DNA of 64,000 nucleotides, from NCBI GenBank assembly GCA_016720145.1, contig JADJXV010000002.1:248001-312000 (forward strand). Direction: 5' to 3'. The notes under the pieces are model-generated. The model was not told the DNA's origin. It saw nothing but the letters and a program-made list of their open reading frames with translations, and ran no database searches. Within the stretch, counting starts at the first letter, position 1; each line of letters begins with the position of its first letter. Made by a program: the position numbers and the translations under genes. This DNA is from Ignavibacteria bacterium. Its GTDB lineage: Bacteria; Bacteroidota; Ignavibacteria; Kapaibacteriales; UBA961. This document shows, piece by piece, positions 34,801-43,760 of this stretch.

Positions 34801-36103
34801 TAATCTTATCGATATCTTCGGTTCTAAAAGTAATATTTACATAATTAGCATTTTTTTCCGGAGAGTGAAATTGTGCGTATGAAGGCCAAGCATTGACCGG
34901 TGTAACATTGAAAAATTCGCCTGCCCCGCCGGAAACGTGACCAAGTGGACTTTCGCCTTTACGACCATAGGTATGCATCATCCATGCTTTTAGATATTGA
35001 CCAACAACAATTGGCTTGTTTGATGAATAATATGCGGCGTCTTCCATGTTAGTCATTTCAAAGAACTGACCTGCTTGTAGCGGTGGGCTTTTTTGCATAA
35101 GTCCGCTACCGTCTTGACGCATTTGAGAGATTATAGTACCGTTCTCAATCGCTACAAATCGTATCATGTCACCATGGTCGTCTGCCCATTTGTGAACTGT
35201 TCTATTAGCAATGAGTTTCGGTAGTGTCATAAATTCTGTACCTGCCATTTCGATTGGGTACATCATTTCAACTTGTGCTGTACGAGCCATGTCTGTTCTC
35301 AAACCATAATACACATCTTCATACCGTGAGAACGCACCTTTAGTATGACCAGCAATTACAGCAATCGGCTTGTCGGCGGTAATAATTGTACCGGTCAAAT
35401 CCGCCTGAAGGTTTTGATGGTAGATGTCTTTTTGTTGTAATTTAATGAGGTAGGTTTCACCTTGTTGGAGGGTAACAGAATATGTTTCTTTTTCAGGTTT
35501 GGCTTTTACGTGTGCAGGGAATTTCCAGCGGACTGTCGTTTCATCTTTGGTAGCAATTACTACTATTTGTCCGGGTTTATTAACATCTGTTTTGTCTTGA
35601 TACAAGCTAAGTGCAGCATATTTTTTTCCAAGCATTTCTGCAGGTAGTGCTTTATAGATTGCGCCGGATGATCTCCAATTCATTGCAACTGTCACAGAAA
35701 TTGGATCGTTAGCAGTAAGGACAATACCATACGGCTGAGCAACTTCACTTTCAACAGTCATTAAATTTTCAGGAAGGGTAATAATGGTAGTCTTATTAGG
35801 CTCTACAGCAAATGACATGTTTATGCCGTTAAACTTATTAACCATAGTAACCATTGTGGATACTTTTGACGAAACCCATGCTTCGTATGGTTTCCGTCCC
35901 GGATTGACATCATCTGCAAGATGTCGCCAGCAATGTGGGATCGCAATATAAAATTCTTGACCGTCTGTTACCTCGCCCTGTCCAGATGCATCAGAAAAAC
36001 TATTTCCGGCAAAAGACGAGTTAAATGACAACAATACCATAGCCGCAGCGAACATACCAATTCGCCCGAGTGCAGTGGTAGCAATAGTAAGGAAATGCCT
36101 CAT
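31826..36103 (-). CDS. Giant surface protein with choice-of-anchor-D-type domains and T9SS sorting domain (copy 1)
   Basis: About 1,425 residues from the ATG at 36103, which has GGAG nine bases upstream; an earlier TTG in frame is less likely. After the signal peptide an N-terminal region with IPHCWR, AWVSSKVSTMVTMVN and AGHTKGAF resembles the IgGFc-binding-type domain. The middle contains several Ig-like repeats of the HYDIN/choice-of-anchor-D kind (INFGTLPLGDKLCRMITLTNP). A cohesin-like domain follows, then a C-terminal T9SS domain (TLKAGTPNPV, YNVMGQKVATLV). It is probably displayed on the cell surface. A clear paralog lies at 39362-43573, beyond the regulator gene. Confidence 0.9.
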   Translation of the reverse strand: MRHFLTIATTALGRIGMFAAAMVLLSFNSSFAGNSFSDASGQGEVTDGQEFYIAIPHCWRHLADDVNPGRKPYEAWVSSKVSTMVTMVNKFNGINMSFAVEPNKTTIITLPENLMTVESEVAQPYGIVLTANDPISVTVAMNWRSSGAIYKALPAEMLGKKYAALSLYQDKTDVNKPGQIVVIATKDETTVRWKFPAHVKAKPEKETYSVTLQQGETYLIKLQQKDIYHQNLQADLTGTIITADKPIAVIAGHTKGAFSRYEDVYYGLRTDMARTAQVEMMYPIEMAGTEFMTLPKLIANRTVHKWADDHGDMIRFVAIENGTIISQMRQDGSGLMQKSPPLQAGQFFEMTNMEDAAYYSSNKPIVVGQYLKAWMMHTYGRKGESPLGHVSGGAGEFFNVTPVNAWPSYAQFHSPEKNANYVNITFRTEDIDKIKFDGRSMQAFFGSRIKKYQGTEFSYASKEVGDGDHVIEGGKFAAYAYGNWDDQSYQYRNYAYGYPVGINFAIKCDDELKMTGDPKCGNVQGLAQVGPDGSDCAGLLYVRMMGAESKNYTFSTPKTFMPGDKETTFSLQVVDPTKPAKAVVKAVSRSGRYLTRTYEYTPEELTFTPTSINFGTLPLGDKLCRMITLTNPSMTSPTTVMSLRIKLAQKEFAITPAGFPIILAPNSSKDVEICATALEQKSVTVIDTVIAVLSCFEMPITELKVRTEKPKVFIQDAAFREVPVNTERKKDVEIRNVGTVDVTLTAVTWPDHVHFLRTENLSFPITLKADGVHTFQVVYNPGSTTGVEDKTRAIFVANTDEIKIYSDWTGTGINAGPFITGYDWNERRVLDNFAGVTDYPFTVTYGNSEKSASLENVTIKVVGADAPYFTADVITVPSRLSAGEDNRTLAVSFKPTYVPGTRDAERTYTLQLEMKGTFNGVEKTATSELKGIGVQPHVALTPKIDFGTFEEKETKSDIAVLTSNGTMKLSLMNKIKGFSIDGPDAANFVIDPAFLAQNPYGTPVSNIVGNNTISIPVIFTAPAARANQFTATLHIETDAPENPTTELVAMVISTGVPALKTTNVDLKEFITLTEDGKVEIENTGDVPVTITEIKAPQGSFYWKILSNITMPQTLVNKGDKIVLDVQYLPVNVSLNALNEVEKDIATIEYVTSIGSQFSTLTGTPDQIVSLVKVGRAGNNGAWLSEYSIVAGEITEYIDVNLTNNEVESLDRADISKFTMTVNYLASLVEPIAGIENIMTTALTNGWTVESAENSRVGDRGTLTVTMSGPTPLRGEGSLFRFKMNAYLGTELNSIIGCNMDILDQEKKGYVLVNNRPGKVIVDLNCSKEIRRVHISDNTYTLKAGTPNPVVSHGTIDYSVGLDGHTSVEIYNVMGQKVATLVDQFQRSGQYQIAYDTDALQLTSGAYTCKIVSGYYTETTQLVIAK

Positions 36104-37107
36104 AAGTAAGGTCTCCAAAAAAAATGAATAAGGGGGGAATAAAATTATATAACTATTTGTTTTTAAAGGTTGTTGCTGATATTAAATCCTATTAGACAAC
36201 ACAGAGAAGTTGTTTATTATTATCTCTATTATCACTTATTTCTATCAGTTAACGTGCAATACTACTAAATATATACTCAATAATCAAAGAAAATTTTTTG
36301 TTTTTGATGACGAATAAAAATTTAGTTTAAAAATTATTAAAATTCTACCAAATGTATATTTTTACAAAAAAAGTTGTACGATTGGTTGTTTTGAAATTAA
36401 ATTTTTGTTTCTTACCTTAAAAAGTCGGTATCTTGATCCAATAATCTATCGTTTAAAATTATGAAATAAAATACATAATAATGCAATCTATACATCATAA
36501 CTTCAATATTTTTAGATAGTTATATATTGAATAATGTTTGAATGAATATTAATTTTCTTCTTGATGTTATTGGAGAGTACTAACAATATTTAACTACTTT
36601 CAAACCCGAAACGGATTCACCTTCACTATAAGCTATAGTATTCTCTCCAAGTAAAAAAAACTAATGTTTTATACTTATTATGTATGTTCAATTGATACTG
36701 ATAAAATGTCTTTCACTATAGAACTGTAACGATAGAACACCACTTCAACTTTTTATGTCCTGAAAGTGAGTATAAATCGTAAAACAAACTATGTTGTTCG
36801 TTGTTGTATATTCGTAATCGGTTGAGTTGAATTAACATTTCATGATCTTACGTCACGGTATTGTGTTGGACAATTCTATTAAATTTAGATGGTTCTGATT
36901 TCACTTTTACTAATTGTAATAACAGTTCTTTTATAAAAAAAACATAGTGCTAACACATTGAAATTAACCACTTATTATTACAACACAAAAAGCGAAATTT
37001 ACTGAATACAACCTATATTATCAAAAGCATAATCCACAAATTATTGAAGAATATTCTACCATAATTATTGACTTTTTACAACGTATAATCTATCGATCGG
37101 CTTCAAA
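36104..37107. other. 1-kb AT-rich divergent intergenic region
   Basis: No convincing gene. It separates the divergent genes for the giant surface protein and the TPR/BTAD regulator and must hold both promoters. One candidate is listed at 36257-36288. It has many A/T runs but no repeat or RNA structure that I can support. Confidence 0.6.
36257..36288 (-). promoter_or_regulatory. Possible promoter of giant surface protein copy 1
   Basis: On the minus strand TTTG (36288-36285) and TAGTATTG (36264-36257) lie 20 bases apart. The -7 box has one mismatch, the same kind as in front of the paralogous gene at 43573, which supports it. Confidence 0.4.
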
Positions 37108-39288
37108 ATGACGGTAAATAAATCATCCTCTATACTAAGGCATTCAGAAATAGACCTGCTTATCCGAACAGCAGGAGATGAGTTTTCCTGCAATAACTTA
37201 GATAAAGCTCAAGAATTATGCGAAAAAGCAATAGAACTCACCGTCACACACAACTATCTTGTAGGAAAAGGTGATGCTCTAATATTAAAGGGTAAAATTC
37301 TTTATCGATTAGTCAAATATGACGATGCTTTTGAAGTATTCCATCAGGTGCTTGATATATTCCAAGAAGTGGGAGATGCTCATAAAATTTCAATAGCAGT
37401 GCAAGGTATCGGTTCGGTGTATTATGCTAACGGTCGTCTGCTTGAAGCATTAGAAGAATTTCTCAATGCGTATGCAATTCTTGAGCTTGCAGGTCATGAG
37501 GAAGAAACACTCCGAATTTTAGGTAATATTGTTATTATATACCATACCCTTAGTGAGTATTCTCTAGCGATTCAATACTCCGAAAAACAGTTATCACTCG
37601 CAAAAAAATATAATTTTGAAGACCATACTGCCAAGGCGTTAAGTAATCTAGGTGAACTCTATTTTCGCTTGTCTGATTTTACTACATCCCTCAATTATTC
37701 CACTGAAGGGCTCTCCGTTGCAGAGCATTGCGGAGATAAAGCAGCCGAAAGTAGTATATTAGCAAACATTAGCTCAGTGTATTTTCATCTAGGTAATTAC
37801 ACCGGCGCACTCGATTTCACGATGCGCAGTATAGCATTAGCAGATCAAATTGGTCGGAAAAGACTACTTCCCTCACTCTGTAATTATGCATGTTGTATTT
37901 ATGGTAAGTTGAATAATGACTCCCTTGCCCTCAGCTATGCAATGCGAGCTCTCGAAATTTATACTTCCTTCGAAGACCCAATAGGTGAAGCATATTCTTT
38001 ACACAATATCGCAAGTATTTTCGAACAAAACGGAGATATCCAAACAGCTCTCGAATATGCTTTAAAAAGTTACCAACTCTTTCATGCATCTTCCGTAAAA
38101 GATGGAGAATCAGAGACACTTCTGTTAATTGCATCCTGCAATGAAAAAATGGGGTTGCATCAAGAAGCATTCAATTATGCCAAACAAGCACTCGATATTG
38201 CGGAAGCTATAGATTCATACTCACTTCTCATTTCATCTTTGAAGCAGATAGTATCATACTGTACTCTGATCGGAGACAGTACATCTGCATCACATTTTGC
38301 TCAGAGGTTAAATAAGACATCCAAACTTATAGCCAAACAAGAACAACGCAAAAACGCCGAGAAATTACTTCTCGATGTACAAATTCAAAAAACCCGACAA
38401 AAAGCCGAGCAGCTATTACGTTTATCAAGCTCAACTCTCACAGGAGAATTTCTTGCTATTACCCATACTCTCAAGCATCAAGGATTCGTATTAACTACAG
38501 TCATACCTCCTGAAACTGTTAAAAAACCAAAATCTTCTCCTATAATTTCTGTCCAAACTTTTGGACATTTTTCTGTAAATATTGGAAATAGAGAACTGAC
38601 AAGTGAAGATTGGCAACGTAAAAAAGCACGAGACATCTTCAAAATTTTACTCATGAATCATCGCAAATCAATCTCTGCCGAAGAATTAATCGACATACTT
38701 TGGCTCAATGCTGCCGGTAAAAACCTTATTCCTACGTTGTGGAATTGTGTGTCCTATATTCGTAAAGCACTCGAACCTACCATCAAGCCACGACAACCCT
38801 CTGCTTATATCAAGATCGTAGGCAAGAATTATATGCTCGACTTAGGCGCTGATGCAAAGATAGATTTTCTGACTTTTAGGGAAATTGTTACGAAAGCGCA
38901 TAAACAATCTACAATTAAGACTCAGATAGAAATGTATGAACAAGCTATTGAGATGTACAAAGGTGAATTCCTTAAAGAAGACACGTTCGAAGATTGGTCT
39001 AGTTTCGAACGAGAATCACTGAAAGAACAATATTTGAATATACTTACTTTTGTCGGTAAATATTATTTGGAGCTAAACAATACAACACAATCAATCTTGT
39101 ATGCCCGTAAAATCCTCGAAATCGACAAAGTCCAGGACGATGGCTACGAAATACTTTTTAAATCACTCAAGTCATCCGGTTATATATCCGAATTGACCAA
39201 ATCATGGACTTTCTGCAAAGCATCCTACCGTCGGGAGTTTCTTTCGCTACCTCCAAAGCATCTATCTATCCTGGTCGGTGAAATATAA
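37108..39288 (+). CDS. TPR-repeat regulator with C-terminal winged-helix and BTAD domain
   Basis: A 726-residue cytoplasmic protein. The first 420 or so residues are a run of TPR repeats (for example ALSNLGELYFRLSDFTTSLNYS). A short coiled segment follows, then an OmpR-like winged helix (VQTFGHFSVNIGNRELTSEDW, KKARDIFKILLMN) and a bacterial transcriptional activator domain (BTAD: FLTFREIVTKAH, EMYKGEFLKEDTFEDW). The DNA-binding and BTAD parts match the SARP/AfsR family, but here the TPRs come first. It is placed between the two giant paralogous surface genes and divergent from one of them, so it may control them. Confidence 0.85.
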   Translation: MTVNKSSSILRHSEIDLLIRTAGDEFSCNNLDKAQELCEKAIELTVTHNYLVGKGDALILKGKILYRLVKYDDAFEVFHQVLDIFQEVGDAHKISIAVQGIGSVYYANGRLLEALEEFLNAYAILELAGHEEETLRILGNIVIIYHTLSEYSLAIQYSEKQLSLAKKYNFEDHTAKALSNLGELYFRLSDFTTSLNYSTEGLSVAEHCGDKAAESSILANISSVYFHLGNYTGALDFTMRSIALADQIGRKRLLPSLCNYACCIYGKLNNDSLALSYAMRALEIYTSFEDPIGEAYSLHNIASIFEQNGDIQTALEYALKSYQLFHASSVKDGESETLLLIASCNEKMGLHQEAFNYAKQALDIAEAIDSYSLLISSLKQIVSYCTLIGDSTSASHFAQRLNKTSKLIAKQEQRKNAEKLLLDVQIQKTRQKAEQLLRLSSSTLTGEFLAITHTLKHQGFVLTTVIPPETVKKPKSSPIISVQTFGHFSVNIGNRELTSEDWQRKKARDIFKILLMNHRKSISAEELIDILWLNAAGKNLIPTLWNCVSYIRKALEPTIKPRQPSAYIKIVGKNYMLDLGADAKIDFLTFREIVTKAHKQSTIKTQIEMYEQAIEMYKGEFLKEDTFEDWSSFERESLKEQYLNILTFVGKYYLELNNTTQSILYARKILEIDKVQDDGYEILFKSLKSSGYISELTKSWTFCKASYRREFLSLPPKHLSILVGEI

Positions 39289-39310
39289 TTGTAGTCTATT
39301 CTAAATAATA

Positions 39311-39344
39311 AAAACCTCTTCCCATTGAAACAGGAAGAGGTTTT
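39311..39344. terminator. Bidirectional terminator
   Basis: AAAACCTCTTCC (39311-39322) pairs with GGAAGAGGTTTT (39333-39344) around a 10-base loop, with T-rich ends on both strands, between the convergent regulator gene and giant surface protein copy 2. Confidence 0.92.
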
Positions 39345-39361
39345 TTGTTGAATTACGCTTG

Positions 39362-42300
39362 TTATTTTTGAATAATCAGCGACTTAGTTTCGGTAAATTG
39401 CCCTGATTCAATTCGATACGAATATGACCCGGATGATAATCCAAGTGTATGAATATCAAAGCTTACTTCATACCCACCCGGCTGCTGCACTTGGTTGACA
39501 AGTGTAGCGACACGCTCTCCTGCTACATTATAAATAGACAAGTTTGTCCGCGCTGCGAGTCCGATAGAATATTCAATCTTCGCTGTACCGGTTGTCGGAT
39601 TCGGAGTAATTGAACTGAGCGAATACGTAGAGCCTGTACCTGCAACAGCACGAATTTCCGAAGCACAAATTGGATCTATCGTCAATAACCCAGGGAGATT
39701 ATCAACACTTACATACGGTTTTCCGATTGGAATCATTTCACAAGGAATAGGCATTGATTTATCTACACTTAGGTATGTAAAGAATTCAAAAGAGAATAAT
39801 GTACCCGATCCTCGTAGTCCGGGCTTTGAGGCATCTTCCTGAATGATATCAACATAAAATTCACCCTTGTTGCCCGTTGACTCTGCAATCAATACAGTCC
39901 AGCCATCGGTGAGCGTACCTTTAGTAATAATATTTTCAACTCCAAGCTTTGGCGCTACAATCATTGGATTATACCGCACAATAGCTTTGAATTCACGAAC
40001 ATCTGCCGGATCCATGTTTGCATCTTTCAATTCAAAATTAACGGTCAAAAACTCAGCCGGGAAAGCATGATACTTTCCAATTTCTACTAATGAATGAATT
40101 ATTTCACCCACACCTATAAGCTTCGACACAGCCATTGAATTAGGAGTTTGTGGAGCCGCCCACTGAACAGTATAGTCAATTCGAGCATCGAAGGTCCTCT
40201 CTTGTGTAGGACTAAAAAGCACCTCTACCGGCAAGCTTTCTCCAGGCTTCAAGTCAAAAGGCACTTGTGGTGAGAGAATATTGAAATTATTTACATCATT
40301 TCCTGCAAGCTGCATATCGACTACTGTTCCGGTAATTGTAGCACTTGTGTTTTTAATATAGACCTTACCAGCTTTGGTAAGAGTTACATACTGCTTACCA
40401 AAGTCCCAATCGGTGGCCTCGACACTCACCGGGAAGCTATTCTGGAATCCTTCACCAAGGAGAATTGTCTTGGGTTGCTCCGGTGCATCACTTTCAACTA
40501 TCAATTCAGCCGCAAAATCTGTTCGCGGGAGATTCGGAGTAAAAGTAATAGGAACATAAATTGAATTACCCGTCGGAACGATTATAGGATAAGGATTTTG
40601 TACAAAGAAGCTAGGGTCGATCACAAAAGCAGCCGCATCATTTCCGGCTACTCGTATTCCTGTAATGGTGCCGGTAAGGGATAATTTCATCGAACCGGTA
40701 CTTTTCACCCAACTGTTGTCTGACTTCGAGGCATTTACTGCTAAGCTTCCAAACCTAAGAGTATCAAGTACTTCGACATGTGGCTGTACTCCTATTCCGT
40801 TTAGCTTTGCAGTCGCAGTCTTGCCACTTCCCGATAATGTAAGAGTCACTTCGTATGGACGCTCACCGGCTCGACTACCAATTACCCATTCCGGCTTGAA
40901 ATATACTTTGAGCTGACGCATTGGATCACCATCGAAGAGAGAGCCGGGTACTTCATTGACCGGAACTGTAAAGTATTGTCCGTCGGCACTGGTCACTGTC
41001 AGTAATACATTCGTTAACTGAGTATTTCCTGTATTTCCATATTCTATAGTAGCTTCATAGCCATCTGTTTTGGTAGTATTGTCCACAAAATTATCGAGCA
41101 CTCGACGCTCCTTCCAATCAAATCCCGTTATTACCGGTCCTGCTTCGATACCTGTTCCTTTCCAATCAGAGTAAATTTTAATAATATCAGTATTTACTGT
41201 AAACGTTGCTCGAGTAGAATGCTGAATATTAATTTCAGATTGTGGGTTATAGACCACTTGGAACGTATAGGTTTCACCGGCTTTGAGTGTAATCGGAAAG
41301 TTTAGATTCTCTGTTCGGAGAAAATGCACTTTATCAGACCAATTATCAATTCCTGTCACTATCACATCTACTTTATCGGATACATTTTTAATTCCAACGT
41401 CTTTTTTACGTTCTGTATTGACAGGTACTTCACCAAAATTAACGTCTGTAATAAAGACTTTTGGCTTTTCACTGCGCACTCGAAGCTCTGCCAATGGCTG
41501 ATCGTAGCAGGATAATTCAGCTAAGACAGAGTCGATAATGGTAGTTTCATTTTGACTAAGCGGTGATGCACATATCTCAACTGAAGCTGTCGATTTTGGG
41601 TCAATCGTTAAGGGGAAACCATTCGGCTTGAAGAAAAATTCTTTTTGTGCGAGTTTTATCCTTAGCGATCTGACAGTCACCGGTACTGTACCGGGATTAG
41701 TCAGTGTAATTGATCTGCAGAGTGTGTCACCCGGCGCAAGCGTTCCAAAATTTATAAGGGTAGGAGTTGCTGTAAGCTCCTCCGGTATATAATTATACGT
41801 TTTTGTGATGGAGCGACCAGATTTCGAAAGGATTTTCACGACACCGATTGCAGGTTGTCGTGGATCGGTGACAGTCAAAGTAAATGGAGCAGTTTTTGCA
41901 CCTGAAATAAATGCATCATCTACTCTGAATGTATAATTTTTAGATAGGTCATCTATCAATCGTACGCTGAATATCTGAGCACATTCAGATGTATCCGGAA
42001 GAGCAGTCGCGAGCCCATTTACATTACCGCAGACAATATTATCAACTACTATGAGCGAATCCGGGCAACGTGTTGCAAAGTTCATTCCGGTTGGATAGCC
42101 ATAGGCAAATCCATCTTTCGTATAATCAAAATTGCCATACGCATAACACGCAAATTTTGCACCTTTTGATCCCTCGACCGTATTGTCTCCGGTAGGAATC
42201 TGCTTTACTGCGTAGCTATAGTCTGTTCCGGCAATTTTTCTAATTCCTGAACCAAAAAATGACCTGAAACTTTTCCCGTTGAACATTAAATTCTCTTCAT

Positions 42301-43573
42301 CGACATTCGCAAATGTCACGTAACAAAAATTATCAAGATTGTCTGCTGATTTAAAAGTCGTATAGCTTGTCCAATGGTCTATCGGCGCTAATACCAGCAT
42401 CATACCACAGCCGTTGCGAGAAGGATTGAGAGGATTTTCGAGCTTCGGACTGCCGACTTGTTGATTCCTCCAAGCTTTGCCGTATTGCCCTACAAGTATC
42501 GGCTTAGTGCTCCTATAATGTGCTGCGACTTCCTGATTAACTATTTCATAATATTCTCCTTTGTCCAATACCTTACCTATTGGTATAGCACCCGTTCCAT
42601 CCTGGCGCATTTGATACAGTTGCGTGTTTTTTTCGGTAGCTACAAATCGAATTAAATCGCCATAATCATCGGGATCTACTCCACGTGAACGGTTGATATA
42701 TTTAATAGGAGCAGAAATATATTCTGTACCCAAGAGCTCAATCGGCCACATCATGTCAATAATCATATTTCGCATGAAGTTCGCCGGGCGACCGAGCATA
42801 GTCGCATTATAACGCGGGAATGCACCTTTTGTATGTCCTGAAATCACGCCAATTGGTTCAGTAGCTTCGATATACGTACCGGTCAAATCACCACTGGTAA
42901 ACGTCCAATTGCTATTTTGCAATGCCTGAATCAGATAGGTTTCACCTTTTTGGAGAGTAATTTCAGCAGTTTTTCCGGCTACGGTGCCACGTTCAGTAGG
43001 TACAGTCGGTGTGTATTTTACTTTCGTTTCGTCTTTAGTTGCGACGATTAAAATTTGAGATGGGCGGATGACATCTGTTTTATCTTGATACAGATTAAGA
43101 GTATAGTATCTTTTTCCAAGCCAGTCAACCGGTATCACACGATATGCTTCACCAGACCAGCGGTAACTAATAAACACGGTAACAGCTACAGGTGCTCCGG
43201 CTTTGAGGTGAATACCAAATGGCTTTGCCACTTCGCTTTGTACATTCATTAAAGCGTCAGTGAGAGGAATTACTCGCACTTTACCGCCTGTAATCGAATA
43301 TGTCTGATTTATTCCAAGTGCCTTGTTGGTAATCGTTACCGATGTATTTACTTTGGACGATACCCACAATTGCACGGGTGAAATTCCTCTCATTGCCTCA
43401 CCGGTTTCTTTCCAACAATGAGGAATACCGAAGTCATATTCTAACCCTTCGGTGATCTCACCTTGGTCAATATCTTGAGCGTGTATCCCAATAGTTCCGG
43501 CAAAAAAGCCGAGCATAATAGATAGTAGCAGATTTGTAATCCTGCTGCGAAGCTGTGTAGAAAGCATTTTCAT
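39362..43573 (-). CDS. Giant surface protein with choice-of-anchor-D-type domains and T9SS sorting domain (copy 2)
   Basis: 1,403 residues with a signal peptide (cleavage after IHAQ region). It has the same order as copy 1: an N-terminal IPHCW and VSSKVNTSVTITN domain, Ig-like repeats (LINFGTLAPGDTLCRSITLT), a cohesin-like part and a T9SS domain (SSITPNPTTGTAKIEYSI, YNVAGERVATLVNQ). Several blocks are nearly identical to copy 1, for example IKIYSDW and ERRVLDNF, while the rest has diverged, so the duplication is old. A promoter with a near-consensus -7 box lies at 43632-43662. Confidence 0.9.
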   Translation of the reverse strand: MKMLSTQLRSRITNLLLSIMLGFFAGTIGIHAQDIDQGEITEGLEYDFGIPHCWKETGEAMRGISPVQLWVSSKVNTSVTITNKALGINQTYSITGGKVRVIPLTDALMNVQSEVAKPFGIHLKAGAPVAVTVFISYRWSGEAYRVIPVDWLGKRYYTLNLYQDKTDVIRPSQILIVATKDETKVKYTPTVPTERGTVAGKTAEITLQKGETYLIQALQNSNWTFTSGDLTGTYIEATEPIGVISGHTKGAFPRYNATMLGRPANFMRNMIIDMMWPIELLGTEYISAPIKYINRSRGVDPDDYGDLIRFVATEKNTQLYQMRQDGTGAIPIGKVLDKGEYYEIVNQEVAAHYRSTKPILVGQYGKAWRNQQVGSPKLENPLNPSRNGCGMMLVLAPIDHWTSYTTFKSADNLDNFCYVTFANVDEENLMFNGKSFRSFFGSGIRKIAGTDYSYAVKQIPTGDNTVEGSKGAKFACYAYGNFDYTKDGFAYGYPTGMNFATRCPDSLIVVDNIVCGNVNGLATALPDTSECAQIFSVRLIDDLSKNYTFRVDDAFISGAKTAPFTLTVTDPRQPAIGVVKILSKSGRSITKTYNYIPEELTATPTLINFGTLAPGDTLCRSITLTNPGTVPVTVRSLRIKLAQKEFFFKPNGFPLTIDPKSTASVEICASPLSQNETTIIDSVLAELSCYDQPLAELRVRSEKPKVFITDVNFGEVPVNTERKKDVGIKNVSDKVDVIVTGIDNWSDKVHFLRTENLNFPITLKAGETYTFQVVYNPQSEINIQHSTRATFTVNTDIIKIYSDWKGTGIEAGPVITGFDWKERRVLDNFVDNTTKTDGYEATIEYGNTGNTQLTNVLLTVTSADGQYFTVPVNEVPGSLFDGDPMRQLKVYFKPEWVIGSRAGERPYEVTLTLSGSGKTATAKLNGIGVQPHVEVLDTLRFGSLAVNASKSDNSWVKSTGSMKLSLTGTITGIRVAGNDAAAFVIDPSFFVQNPYPIIVPTGNSIYVPITFTPNLPRTDFAAELIVESDAPEQPKTILLGEGFQNSFPVSVEATDWDFGKQYVTLTKAGKVYIKNTSATITGTVVDMQLAGNDVNNFNILSPQVPFDLKPGESLPVEVLFSPTQERTFDARIDYTVQWAAPQTPNSMAVSKLIGVGEIIHSLVEIGKYHAFPAEFLTVNFELKDANMDPADVREFKAIVRYNPMIVAPKLGVENIITKGTLTDGWTVLIAESTGNKGEFYVDIIQEDASKPGLRGSGTLFSFEFFTYLSVDKSMPIPCEMIPIGKPYVSVDNLPGLLTIDPICASEIRAVAGTGSTYSLSSITPNPTTGTAKIEYSIGLAARTNLSIYNVAGERVATLVNQVQQPGGYEVSFDIHTLGLSSGSYSYRIESGQFTETKSLIIQK

Positions 43574-43631
43574 GTTCTACTCCTTAGAAATTAGATAAAT
43601 AGAAAAATTAGATTACGTAGTTTACTTATTG

Positions 43632-43662
43632 CAATATTATACATTTAATTAATCGGAACAAA
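43632..43662 (-). promoter_or_regulatory. Probable promoter of giant surface protein copy 2
   Basis: On the minus strand TTTG (43662-43659) is followed after exactly 19 bases by TAATATTG (43639-43632), one mismatch from the Bacteroidota -7 consensus, about 59 bases before the start. Confidence 0.55.
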
Positions 43663-43760
43663 GAAAAATATTGTCATTATTTCAACGGAAGGATATTTAT
43701 GAATTTTAATCATAATTATTTTAGAAATCATGTACTACTTTTGAGAGCTCAAGTATTGAA

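Noticed and set aside
37068..37092. Sigma70-like TTGACT...TATAAT before the regulator gene
   Set aside because: The spacing between the boxes is 10 bases, too short for a functional sigma70 promoter, and Bacteroidota use a different consensus.
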